Of a DNA stretch of 64,000 bases, positions 12,348-22,129 are shown piece by piece (position 1 is the stretch's first letter; every line of letters begins with the position of its first letter). The stretch comes from Lineus longissimus. Taxonomy: Eukaryota; Nemertea; Pilidiophora; Heteronemertea; Lineidae. The notes under the pieces are model-generated. The model ran no database searches, had not been told where the DNA came from, and was given only the letters and a program-made list of their open reading frames with translations. A program made the position numbers and the translations under genes. The stretch lies in contig NC_088313.1 of NCBI RefSeq assembly GCF_910592395.1, forward strand, positions 12,230,437 to 12,294,436, given 5' to 3'.

Positions 12348-12822
12348 GGAAGCCGTCCTTAAAGTGGGCGGAATGAAGAGCATTTATGACATGAGAGACT
12401 GAAATAAACCTGCAAGAGAGAAATCATGTAACAAAATTAAGAAATAAAGATAATTCTCACCAAATTGGTCTTCGATTTTCGTCCTCCAATAACCCCCCTT
12501 AGAAAAGAGAATGCCTTGTAGTACATCCACTTTGGGGTGTAAACGTCGTCAGTCCCTTGCCCAGATTTCCTCTTGGTGGCTTTCTTTAATTCTTGCGCAT
12601 ACTGGTTTCTCAGGTTGTGCATTTTTCTCGTCACTTGTACTTTATCTCTTTTAAATCCTTCGCCAGACTTTTCCATGCATCCTCTTTCTTCAACCTGTCT
12701 CTATATTCGGCAGACGTGACATCCCATAGTGCAGGCCTCGCTCTGTAACCTTCAATGAGGTTGCTGACCGCATCTTGCGACCATTCACTCTCCGCAACTT
12801 CAACATGAAATTCGTCTGCCAT
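10917..12822 (-). pseudogene. MADF/BESS-type partner protein of Harbinger 2, frameshifted
   Basis: Exon 1 is 12461-12822 (ATG at 12822, donor GTGAGAATT) and exon 2 is 10917-11441 (acceptor TTTTCAG). Exon 1 encodes a MADF-like trihelix domain (WSQDAVSNLIEGY, RPALWD, then NLRNQYAQEL in another frame). Exon 2 has a basic patch (KSRKRK) and a leucine-rich BESS-like segment (FGSFVASELRGL, then KRDIQRVI). One base is missing near 12655-12668, in a run of T/A, so the domain is split over two frames. Exon 3 of the transposase lies on the opposite strand inside this gene's intron, so the two transcripts overlap in antisense. In the family this protein recognises the element ends. Confidence 0.8.
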
Positions 12823-13668
12823 TTCTCGTGTTGAACTCGCACTGATCTGTTCGACGGATCTGTACGACAGTTCTATCCCAAAATAGAGCAAGTGCTAGTC
12901 GATAAAAGCACTGTCTGACACTTTTATAACCAACTTGCATAATCTATGTGGCTCACTTCCACACGACAGAAATTGATCATCCTACAATCTTTCGGACAGT
13001 TATCTATTGCTGTCATACAGCCACTAGCTGAACAACTTCCACGGGATAGTCATTGGACAGTCACTATCTGACAGCAAACTTTCGACAGAAAACTGTCAAG
13101 TGGAGCCGCGCCTGTACTGAAGTTTTAGAACGAATCCTACGTTTACTATTTCATACCAATCTAACCAAGACACAGACATGGCTTTTCCCCCGCTCCTGTG
13201 CTTCTGAAATTTGCATCGAAAGGTCAACTCCAAGAAAACATTCTCAACACATAAAACCATTTTGAAATATTTGAACCTCGAATTATTTGGACGGAGACTT
13301 TTCTCAAGTTCACCATGCGGTAAAATCAGCTCTCGGCAATTGCCACTTCCATTCAAATCGAATTGAAATGCTCGTAACTATTCAGAGACAGATTTCCGTC
13401 CACGATGAGTGCTAACACCTATGACATCATTGCCATATTCGCCAGCAATGTATGTGAGCTCGTGAAAATGAAAATGATACATCAGTTTAAAATCTCCTCT
13501 TATATCATCTTGGCTGTAGACGTAGACATTACGATGAGGTGTCAAGGAGTAATGAAAAAGAGCCACTGTGACTATGACACTTAGCCCTGTGTGGTAAAAT
13601 AACGATGCCGCCCATGCTGGGAACTGGCCGTAGATCCTTACATCACGGTACGACTGATAGGTGCCCCC

Positions 13669-14680
13669 CTGCTAGTTCGGCGTAAAAAGTTATGATATAA
13701 CATCTTTAAATGAAGTGTTCGGGTTTTAAAGGATGAATATGTTCAAATTAGATTTTAATACCTTACATTGTAGGCAATGGAAGGCTGTCTCTCTCTGTTG
13801 ATTAGACCGTCTTCAAAAGTAATGCGCGCATCTTGATTATATAAACCCATCATTAACGTATAGGCGGATACCGCCTCTTTGTAGAAATTGCGACGTTTCG
13901 CCTTCTCCCCACCACGGCTGATGTAGAAGTGGTCCGAGAAGAATAATGCAGATCATTTTGTCATGCATGTTGGGGTTTTTTTTTAAGTGGATAAATATAG
14001 AGGTTTGAAAAATTTGATACTTTTGGAACATTTCAAATGTTTATTGCAGATTCCGGTTGAATCACGTTCTGTTATCTAATATTCAGTTAATCGACTAACG
14101 TTTTCATAAATAAGTGCTATTCTATCTTGATTTATATTTTACAGTAAAGTTATTATATACAGGCACGCCTAAGGCACAGGCCGGTCTTGATTTCAAAGTA
14201 GTTTTGTGCAGTTTCACGTAATTTACCATAATTATATTAACGAGAAATGTTTACCATCAGTTCAGTTGAATCGAAGTTATCATCAGACGGCGGTAATTCA
14301 AAGTTGAAGTGTAGGTTTACTCCTTATTCCTCGGTTGACTGTACGCCGTGCATTCTCACGAGAATTCGGTTTCTGTTTCAACAGCTGCATAAATTTGTAG
14401 ATTCCAGTCTCGGGCGCTCCGATCATCAGAGAATGACGCCGAAGAAAATTCTAACAACGATGGGCGCAATGCGCGGATGATGGAGATCGTTCCGGAGAAC
14501 GAGTCATTCATACAAGCTGTAATTAAACCTAACACACTAAATATACTAAATATGATGTTTGGAGGAAACTGGCCTCATTATCCCTGGTAGTCAACCAGTC
14601 TAGGACTAACGAAATTTCGATATCAAACATGTCAATGCGGGCTTGTCAGGGCAAGGGGTGGTGAAAAAGGTATCGCACAT
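13669..14680. other. Orphan-gene 5' flank and start of a truncated next unit
   Basis: Upstream of the orphan frame on the minus strand there is a TATA-like TTTATATAAT (near 13831-13842), conserved in units B, C and D. Above it is a short frame beginning MHDKMICII (to about 13966). From 14430 the start of another array unit appears. It jumps at about 14650 to a PAN-exon fragment (GGTGAAAAAGG type sequence matching 33425) and is then cut by a gypsy element. So a further unit once followed here. Confidence 0.5.
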
Positions 14681-16640
14681 CTTGTGGCCACAGTGGGGTT
14701 ACTTTTCGATGTTTAAACCCGAGTTGTTTGTCGAATTGATCAAAGTCCTTGCTGTTGAACGGGGGACCGTTATCTGATCGTGCGGTTTCTGGAATTCCTT
14801 GTCGAGCGAATATATTGTCCAATTTTGGAATTACGGTTTTGGCTGCTGTTGAGTTGATGATTTCTACCTCTGGAAACCGACTGTAGTCGTCTACTACAGT
14901 TAACAACATATCGTTGGATGGCAGTGGACCGGCGAAGTCCATAGACACTTCACTCCACGGAGCTGCAGGAAGGCGAGACATAGTGAGTGGTTCTGGAGGG
15001 GTAGAATTTCGAGTCGTTGCCTGACATGGTATGCATTGCTTGATGGTCTGCTCAGTCATCTTGTCGATACCTGCAAACCATATCTTCGAGCGTAGTAACC
15101 GTTTTGTCTTGACAATTCCTTGGTGACCAATGTGGGCGAGGTCGATTGCTTTCTGCTGGAGTTTTTCAGGAATCAGCAAGCGGGTTTGTCGCAGGATCAT
15201 GTCGTCATGAGATAGCAGTTCTGCTCGAATTGGTTTGTATGGGATCAAGTCCTTGTCCTTCCAGCTGTTTGTCTGTAGTGCTGTGTGCAGTTTTTGAATG
15301 ACTTGGTCACTACGAGACGCTTCTCTGATCTCATCCATTAACATGGCATTTGGTACGGCGTGTTGGCGAACGAAGTTGACGTATTGTTCTGCGACATTTT
15401 CTTCTTCAGCTGGAGTGCTTGGGTGGCGGCTGAGGAAATCTGCAGGATTGTTTTCATCTCGTCCCGGTTTGTATGCAAGATCGAAGCTATAGGGAGTGAG
15501 ACGGAGGCGCCACCTTCCCATCCTGGCAGAGGCTGGCTTCGTGCTGTTTACGATTCCAAGGAGCGGTTTGTGGTCGTTTATAATCGTAAAATGTGAGCCG
15601 TAGATTTACAAATAAAAGTGCTCGGCTCCCCATACTGCGGCTAGCATTTCGCGATCGGTTTGCGAGTATCGTGATTCGACATCTGAGAGTGCACGGCTGG
15701 CATAGCTAACGACCTTGTTATTTTGGGTGAGGATGGCTCCGAGACCGGTTGGGCTGGCATCGACGATGATTTCTGAGTGTTTCTTGGCGTCGAAATACTC
15801 CATGACCTGAGCACCAGCTAGGGCTTGTTGGATGTCCTTGAATGATTGTTGGTGGCGGCTGTCCCAGATCCATGGTGTGTCCTTGCGCGTCAGCTCACGA
15901 AGTGGTGTGGTTATCGAAGCGTAGTAGGGAACGAATCTGGAAACGTATTGAGCCATGCCAAGAAGAGATTTGACTACAGATGCGTTGTTGGGCGGTGGAG
16001 CATTTACGAGTGCGTCGATTTTCTTCGGATCTGCAGCTAGACCGTCTTTGCCAAAAACATGACCATAGAAGGACACATGGTGTTGGGCGAACTTGCATTT
16101 TTCGAGGTTTAGGCGCGCTTCGTAGTCCTGGAGTCGCTGTAGGACTGCTTTCAAGTTAATATCGTGCTCTTGGTTTTTCCGTGAACAGTGATGTCATCAG
16201 AGATATTGAACCGTTGATGTCGCGAAAAATCTCTGCAATGGAGCTCTGGAACACTTCCGAAGCGGCATTTACACCAAACAGGAGTCTCTTGTATCGATAA
16301 AGTCCCATGTGAGTGCTGAAGGTCGTAATGTATCGTGATTTTGGATCGAGCTCGAGTTGATGGTATGCGCTGGTTAGGTCTAGCGTCGTGAACACTGTAG
16401 ATCTGGTGAGAGAGATGAGGAAGTCACAGCCAGGCCAAATCAGTCCTAGCTGCTCCACCGTGTTGACAACATGATGAGAGTGATGAGGAAGTCACAGCCA
16501 GGCCGAATCAGTCCTGGCTGCTCCACCGTGTTGACAACATGATGAGAGTGATGAGACAGTCACAGCCAGGCCGCATCAGTCTTCGCCGCACTGCCTAGTT
16601 ATTGATATGGCGAGAGAGATGAGACAGTCACAGCCAGGCC
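14681..16640 (-). pseudogene. Ty3/gypsy pol fragment 1 (RT, RNase H, integrase)
   Basis: On the minus strand, RT (about 16156-16458: TLDLTSAYHQ, LLFGVNAASEVFQ, and SDD in a shifted frame near 16190) is followed by the RT connection and RNase H (15606-16154: DASPTGLGAIL, then SDVESRY.Q.ERE-like). After that come the end of RNase H, the integrase zinc-binding domain (HIGHQG then CIPCQA) and the integrase core with two of the three catalytic residues (DFAGPLP, SDNGP). Lesions are a frameshift near 16155, TAA at about 15606, truncation of the integrase before the catalytic Glu at 14681, and RT interrupted on the other side by a minisatellite. No LTR was seen. Confidence 0.88.
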
Positions 16641-16650
16641 TCGCCCTCGC
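16408..16650. repeat. 68-bp tandem repeat grown from gypsy RT sequence
   Basis: Units start at 16408, 16476, 16544 and 16612, each opening with GAGAG(A/T)GATGAG, an exact 68-bp period with a partial last unit. The first unit is part of the gypsy RT reading frame, so the array expanded from coding sequence. It passes directly into the 21-bp minisatellite. Confidence 0.93.
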
Positions 16651-16656
16651 TTTCAT

Positions 16657-17120
16657 AAGTCGTCCCCCCGACTTAATAAGTCGTCCCCCCGAGATAATAA
16701 GTCGTCCCCCCGACTTACTAAGTCGTCCCCCCGACTTACTAAGTCGTCCCCCCGACTTACTAAGTCGTCCCCCCGACTTACTAAGTCGTCCCCCCGACTT
16801 ACTAAGTCGTCCCCCCGAGATAATAAGTCGTCCCCCCCGACATAATAAGTCGTCCCCCCGACTTAATAAGTCGCCCCCCCCGAGATAATAAGTCGTCCCC
16901 CCGAATTACTAAGTCGTCCCCCCGACTTACTAAGTCGTCCCCCGACTTACTAAGTCGTCCCCCCGACTTACTAAGTCGTCCCCCCCGAGATAATAAGTCG
17001 TCCCCCCGACATAATAAGTTGTCCCCCCGACTTAATAAGTCGCCCCCCCCCCCCCGACATAATAAGTCGTCCCCCCGACTTACTAAGTCGTCCCCCCGAG
17101 ATAATAAGTCGTCCCGCCGA
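16657..17120. repeat. 21-bp GC-rich minisatellite (about 22 units)
   Basis: The unit is AAGTCGTCCCCCCGACTTACT with variants ending in AATA or GAGATAAT. Each unit contains a perfect 6-bp inverted repeat (AAGTCG and CGACTT) around a run of six C, so each can form a small hairpin. Because 21 is a multiple of three, a frame runs through it encoding a 7-residue repeat (SRPPDLL), which I treat as incidental. The opposite strand has regularly spaced G6 runs. Confidence 0.95.
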
Positions 17121-18140
17121 GAATTTTTTTTTTCGATGTCCTTTCCCAGCCACCGTATGCACGCGTGTGGTTTTTAACGGTTTATTTAGAGCTCATCTGA
17201 AACCCCGATATAGGTTTCATTGCTTACTATGCAACTTATGTAAATGTCAAAAGAGTAAGACCGATGAAGAAAATGAAATGTTTCTTACCTTTGCTGTTGT
17301 GAAGGATGCAGTCGATCAGACGCTAAAATTGTCACGCTAAAGATCGGGAGATTGTTCCCGCAAAACATCGGAGCGTATTAGGAAAAAGCAACGCCGCTTC
17401 AGACATCCTTCATTGCTGCATTCTAGACTCAGAATAACAGTAGCTTCATCATCAGTTTCATTATGATGGTGCTTATTTAACACAAAAATATTGAATGCAA
17501 ATATATACAGGCCATTGTATACTCTTATAGACCTTCATAAGAAAGGTATACTCTTGTATAACAAAGATCAATGGAAAATGCCGACCAACTTTATATTATA
17601 AGCATAGCCAACTTGAGACAACTATTTTCATGACGGGTGAGCTTCTCCCGAAAAACATAGCAAAATGCGCCATGTACGGCAGGCATCTTCCATTGAGTGT
17701 TGATTTTAGAATCGGAATATATTAAACATTCTATAGGGCGTTTATAAAAATAAAACGCGTATACTCGAGCGGTGAACATGTACGTAGACCAAGAGCATTA
17801 AGAATAAGATGTATTCCTCTATATAGTGAGTTAAGCAAACTCTCAGCCCGGGCACACATACAATGTACATGTGTTGTCGTCATCAAAAACCCAATCAGGG
17901 AAACAGAATAAAAATGCATAAGCATGTCTAAAACTGCATTTTTGTCACGAGGTCGGACGCGCCTGGATCTTTAAGCATATAAAAATGTTATGCATGAAGA
18001 AAAATCTAACAAAACGATGTGAAAAGACAACAGAAATAAAAGTGTTTTTTCATATCACAAATACGTCGTATATGAGTTATTCTTTCTTCATGTGCATGTC
18101 AAAATATCCACCCTTCCATCAGGAAAAGGGTGGCGCAAGA
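17121..18140. other. No recognised feature
   Basis: One kilobase of AT-rich sequence with only short frames and no domain that I recognise. I see nothing to annotate. Confidence 0.5.
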
Positions 18141-18709
18141 GAGTTGTCCTGTCCTGCTCTTCCCGTGCTATACGAACCCGGCCACCATGCGAGACGAAGA
18201 GGACATGTACAGACCTCGTTGCTTGGGAGCTAAACGGACATTGAGGAGACGGCACCCCTAAAATGTGGCGACGAGTCGAGGCAATTCGCGTCATAATTTT
18301 AGCTAGGATGAGCAGTCTCTATGCAGAGTCAATGACAAGGAATAACATCCTAGTTATAGCAACAGAATGCTTCAGTAGGCTATTTGCCCCGAACAGACTT
18401 TCCCGATGGTGGATCGGAGAGTTGTCCTGTCCTGCTCTTCCCGCGCTATACGAACCCGGCCACCATGCGAGACGAAGCTAGAGGACATGTACAGACCTCG
18501 TTGCTTTGGAGCTAAACGGACATTGAGGAGACGGGACCCCTAAAATGTGGCGACGAGTCGAGGCAATTCGCGTCATAATTTTAGCTAGGATGAGCAGTCT
18601 CTATGCATAGTCAATGACAAGGATTGCCTAGACACTGATAACATCCCAGTTATAGCAACAGAATGCTTCAGTAGGCTACTTGCCCCGAACAGATTTCCCC
18701 GATGGTGGA
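18141..18709. repeat. Tandem duplication, about 280 bp period
   Basis: GAGTTGTCCTGTCC occurs at 18141 and 18419 and the sequence between repeats almost exactly. The second copy (18419-18709) has small insertions (for example TTGCCTAGACACTGAT) and ends near GATGGTGGA. The function of the unit is unknown. It shows no coding frame shared by both copies. Confidence 0.93.
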
Positions 18710-19494
18710 GACCCTAATTGATCCACATTCTTCGCTCCGCTCGGCTTTTGACAGCAGCCCGTAAAACCTCAGGAGCAGCGCGAATAAGAGTGCACATTAA
18801 TCTGTGCTCGTTGCGGCATCGGGCTGCTTGTACTCTGCTACGCGACGAATGCACTCCCGTGGACAGCGCAGACGGATAGCGCCGAATTTTTGAGCACTTA
18901 CACGAAGCGCGGAAAAAATTCTTCAAGCACAATATAACGGGAGGGCTTTTGTCGCGGGCGTCAATGATGCACCTTTCAACGCCCCGGGACCCTCGGACTT
19001 TGGGCCTCGTATTTCGGGCGTTGAAAGGGACATTATACCTACTACTGCCCCGGAGTTAGGTTGGGTACCGTACAAGGAAGCCAGCTCAGTGCTGAGGTCG
19101 AGTGCCGCCAACGGTTGAAATGAAAAAGCATGCTGTACGAGAAAGAATCGTTCGGGAGTGTTACGAGACGTCCACGAGGGAACCGAATGTAGCTGCGCGT
19201 GCACGAATGATTCTGGAAGCCACGAGGCGTGTCTAGCCTGTATGCTGAGGTAACTCAATATTCTGAACTTAGCGCCAAAATATAGCCAGTATCGAAGTCT
19301 GCTCCCTTTCGCGAAACGCAATAATGTCGACAAGCGCCGAAACTCATTCTGAAGTTACTCTTGAATAGAATTCCTGTATATATTTTGTATTAAACTTATA
19401 TTTGTTTACATTTAAAATCAGTCTCGTTCAGTTTCTTCATACACAGAAGTGTAGCATCTTGCATAGAACCAACAACCCACTTGAACTCACAGGG
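18710..19494. other. GC-richer stretch without a recognised gene
   Basis: A minus-strand frame of 136 codons (18923-19333) is open but has no recognisable motif. It may be a chance frame in a GC-richer stretch. Nothing else can be supported. Confidence 0.4.
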
Positions 19495-20178
19495 GAGTTC
19501 GGAACATATGTGTTACCGCTAGGGGAATGCCAGGTTGTCTTTCGACAGAGTTTTTGAGGCTGGGAGGTGTTGGCGATGACTAGTTCGTGGAATCGAGCAA
19601 ATTCAAGTAGCCGGAGCCCCCTCTTGTTTGTTACTCCTAAGCAAAATCTCGTGACGTTGCCTTTCTATTGGTCCGAGGCATCGGTGCCGATTTTTGCGTT
19701 ACAGGCTCATACTACCAGATTATATCCTGCTTTGGAAGACACTGCATGGTAGCCACGGAGTCTTCATAAATGCCATTCAGCCTGTCTTCGGAGCCATCGC
19801 TTGTTGGAGCGTAGATCTGGACAGCTGACAGGTTGAATGGTTTTGCGCTGATCCTCACAATCATCATACGGTTGGAGAGTGGTCAGTACTCTCAATTAGG
19901 AGAAGTGACTAATTATAGTTATGTTTTACTGCTCTGGTACATGTAGTTGCTATTCCACTGACTGTGAAATTAGTTGTTTTAACTATCAACATGGTAATTA
20001 TTAACCATTTTAATGGTAGTTTTACTACCGTTTTAGTTGGAACAACTAATTATTGGTTAGTTTTTACTAATTTCAGAGTTGTTGCAATAGGAACTACCAA
20101 TTAGTTGCTTTTAGAACTGCTGGAGCCGTGTCCTTATGAGCCCAGACTGACGTCCCCTGCCCACGCTTGAGTATAGGT
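19495..20178 (-). pseudogene. LINE endonuclease fragment, copy 1, with MITE
   Basis: On the minus strand the sequence encodes fragments of the APE-type endonuclease of a non-LTR retrotransposon, including a NRMMI.RISAKPFNL-like stretch and IYAPTSDGSEDR followed by a NGIYED-like run. It is broken by stops. A 155-bp MITE sits inside at 19943-20097. The same fragment with the same MITE recurs at 36960-37600. Its upstream part (TWNV and ETR-like motifs) is missing here. Confidence 0.65.
19943..20097. mobile_element. 155-bp MITE inside LINE endonuclease, copy 1
   Basis: The ends are inverted (GTAGTTGCTATTCCA against the complement of the right end, GTAGTTCCTATTGCA), and the repeats extend about 30 bp inward with mismatches. 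The matching copy is at 37374-37529. Confidence 0.65.
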
Positions 20179-20199
20179 AGTAATAAATACATGAATATG

Positions 20200-20649
20200 A
20201 ATTAGTTCAAACCAGCTGACCAGTGTTGTGTCTGAAGCTACTGTGACCTGTTCATGATGCAAAATTAGATGAGTAATTGTTTACATTGCTAATGACATAG
20301 TAAAATCCTGGATACACATGGTTATCTATTCGTCCTGTTAGTGTGAATGATTATACTAGATTGCATGAAATGACGTCCTTGATGTCAATAATATCAATCT
20401 TTTGAGTCTTGTGATTAGTCCATAAAAATTGTCTACCACTGTATCTCAAAACTACACAAAGTCATTGTACTTTTGGTTTGGTCTATATATAGAGATCCGA
20501 CCAGACCTGGTGGTCACTACAGAGCGGTTTGAGTCATGTTAGCGGAGCTAGTAGCGGATTGTAAATGTCTTGTTATGTTAATTTTAATATTGTACATGTA
20601 TTTTACACGAATAAATTAAATTAAATTAAATTAATAATTGATCATTAGA
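20200..20649 (+). other. LTR-like or promoter-like segment
   Basis: On the plus strand there is a TATA-like TCTATATATAGAG at about 20482 and an AATAAA about 130 bp later at 20611, followed by an (AAATT)n run at 20612-20635. This spacing resembles the U3-R-U5 part of an LTR. The adjoining gypsy fragment is on the minus strand, so the orientation disagrees and the call is weak. Confidence 0.3.
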
Positions 20650-21730
20650 TTGTTCAGCGATTTGTTCAGGAGAGTCCTCCAGGTTGTGATTAGGCATGGT
20701 CGCCTCTCTTTCACTATCCTGAGGAACTTTCCTCAGCTGCGATCGGTTCCTCGGTAGTGTTGTTCCATTCTGTGTACGAACATTGTACGACCGTGGATAT
20801 TGAGTTGTGGAGACTACTTCTCCGGGTAACCAGTCCTTCCCTTGATGGTTTTGAATGCGGATGTATTATCCCCATGTGTTAGCGTGGTGAATTCGGATTT
20901 GTTGGCGTGCGCGTCATGATAGCGTTTTGCAGTGTCCTTGCGTTCAATGAGTTTTTTTTCGAGTTTCACGATCGTTCGGGATGTTGGGAGTTAAAGCTCT
21001 TGCAGTGATGGGCAGCTGTGTCCTGAGTTTCCTCCCGAACAGCAATTGAGCTGGCGATGGCAAACCATCACGTGGCGAGTCGTGGTAGGCAAGAAGAGCA
21101 AAGTAGGGGTCTTTACCGTTTGTCTTTGCTTTCTTCAGCAGGTTTTTTCACTGTTTGAACAGTACGTTCGGCTAGTCCGTATGACCTTAGATACATCGGA
21201 CTGGATGTTTTGTGCGTGAAGTTCCTATTGTCAGAGAATTCCTTAAATTGTCTGTTACTGTAATGCGGGCCGTTGTCAGATAGGAGTGTTTCTGGAATGC
21301 CATGTCTCGCAAATATTTTCTTGATGAGTGCGATTACGGTGTTTGCGGAAGTGTTTTCAAGCAATTCCACCTCGAAATATTCTGAGAATGCATCAACGAC
21401 AAGCAAGTGATCTTTGCAATGAAAGAAGAATAGATCGGATGAAACATCCTTGCCATGGACGTGTTGGCGTTTCACGTGGCATCAGCGGCTCCTTGCGGTT
21501 TTTTCGCGCGTATTTCTGACATACAGCACATTTGTCTACTTTGTCCTCGATTTGTGCGATCATTCCAGGCCAGAATAGAACTTCTTTAACCCTTCGGCTA
21601 CATAGTTAACGACCTAGATGGCTGTCATGGACCAGTTCAGTCATTTCACTCTGCATAGATTTAGGCACTGTTATGCGCGAATCTTAGTACCATGTCATCT
21701 AGAATGTGAAATTCCTCTTTGTCATGACAA
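20650..21730 (-). pseudogene. Ty3/gypsy fragment 2, integrase and C-terminus
   Basis: On the minus strand, starting near 21690, there is an integrase zinc-binding part (HDSHLGR, then CAVCQKYA), the core with VVDAFSEYFEVE and LLSDNGPHY, and a degraded GLAERTVQ. After these comes the usual tail (DPYFALLAYHDSP, SPAQLLFGRKLR, YNVRTQNG). Several frameshifts and stops interrupt it. The order and orientation fit the RNase H fragment at 27352-27783, so the two are probably one gypsy copy split by nested insertions. Confidence 0.8.
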
Positions 21731-21828
21731 TACAGATCGTAGATCGGAATCAAGATCAGATCCAGAAGTATTAAGGTAGCAGGAAGGGTTGGGCGTTTGT
21801 GGTTTCTGAGTCTGAGGGGGTTGGTGTC

Positions 21829-21890
21829 TGTTGACTGTGCTTTAAGAGAGACTAGGCATGGCGCCAGTCTCTCTTAAAGCACAGTCAACA
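21829..21890. repeat. Perfect 25-bp inverted repeat
   Basis: TGTTGACTGTGCTTTAAGAG at 21829 begins a 25-bp arm whose exact reverse complement ends at 21890, with a 12-bp spacer containing GGCGCC. The right arm and what follows (GGCATTTGGTCT...) is repeated directly at 22209-22268. It looks like a MITE end or two abutted ends. Confidence 0.9.
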
Positions 21891-22129
21891 GGCATTTGGT
21901 CTCAGTATTTGGGTTTTGATTGCCATGACTGTACCCCTGTAAAAGTCAGAGGAGGAGAAGTTTGGAATGATGAAAGCATTGAAGAAGAAGAAATGTTATT
22001 ATTGAGGAAAGCAAAATTTATTATGAGACTAGAAGGCAGTGTCCTGACTTGATTATTTTGAAAATGGCGGTCTGAACACATTAAAAGGTGGAACATGGCA
22101 TTTTATCGACTTTGAAGTGTTCCGCAGTT

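Larger units (their letters stand above)
8994..13112. mobile_element. Harbinger element 2 (4.1 kb, two genes)
   Basis: Terminal inverted repeats of about 20 bp lie at 8994-9013 and 13093-13112 (GG[T/C]GCGGCTCCAC[A/T]TGACAG). Subterminal copies of CTGTCGACAG-type motifs follow. Between them are a three-exon DDE transposase on the plus strand and a two-exon MADF-type gene on the minus strand. The site is empty in segment B, but B has about 33 bp (62479-62511) that are missing here, so the insertion is associated with a target deletion and has no clear target duplication. Both genes carry one disabling lesion, so this copy is probably non-autonomous but young. Confidence 0.92.
8446..13668 (-). 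pseudogene. Orphan gene, unit A copy, split by a Harbinger insertion
   Basis: The N-terminal half lies at 13115-13668 and the C-terminal half at 8446-8993, separated by the Harbinger at 8994-13112. Compared with the intact copy at 29067-30170 it has TAG in place of AAG (near 13380), TGA in the stretch near 8930, TAA in place of a glutamate codon (near 8629), and a 10-bp deletion near 8493. The TAG, TGA and TAA are shared with the segment B copy, so decay predates the A/B split. The Harbinger and the 10-bp deletion are private to A. For a description of the protein see 29067-30170. Confidence 0.8.
1..14603. repeat. Segment A: near-identical copy of 46106-64000
   Basis: The first base matches 46106 and the alignment runs to 14603, which matches the last base of the window. 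Differences are scattered substitutions and small indels, for example 3 bp near position 90 and 10 bp near 8493. A private Harbinger insertion (8994-13112) is present here and absent from B. A lacks the two insertions found in B: the TTAA target at 6803-6806 and the AGAAC target at 7106-7110 are both uninterrupted. Both copies run off the window edge, so the true length is unknown but exceeds 10 kb of shared sequence. This may be a real tandem segmental duplication or two haplotypes joined by the assembler. There are no N gaps, which slightly favours a real duplication. Confidence 0.95.

Noticed and set aside
16607-16888. Open frame with a seven-residue repeat (SRPPDLL)
   Set aside because: The repeat is 21 bp long so any frame stays open through it. 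There is no start or domain, and the frame is a by-product of the minisatellite.
16657-17120. Regular short repeats that could suggest a CRISPR array
   Set aside because: There are no unique spacers and no cas genes; units abut directly, and the window is eukaryotic.
18923-19333. 136-codon minus-strand frame
   Set aside because: No start context, motif or second copy. A chance frame in a GC-richer stretch is the simpler reading.
20200-20649. 3' LTR of gypsy fragment 2
   Set aside because: The promoter-like order of TATA and AATAAA is on the plus strand, opposite to the gypsy fragment; no second LTR copy or end repeat was found.
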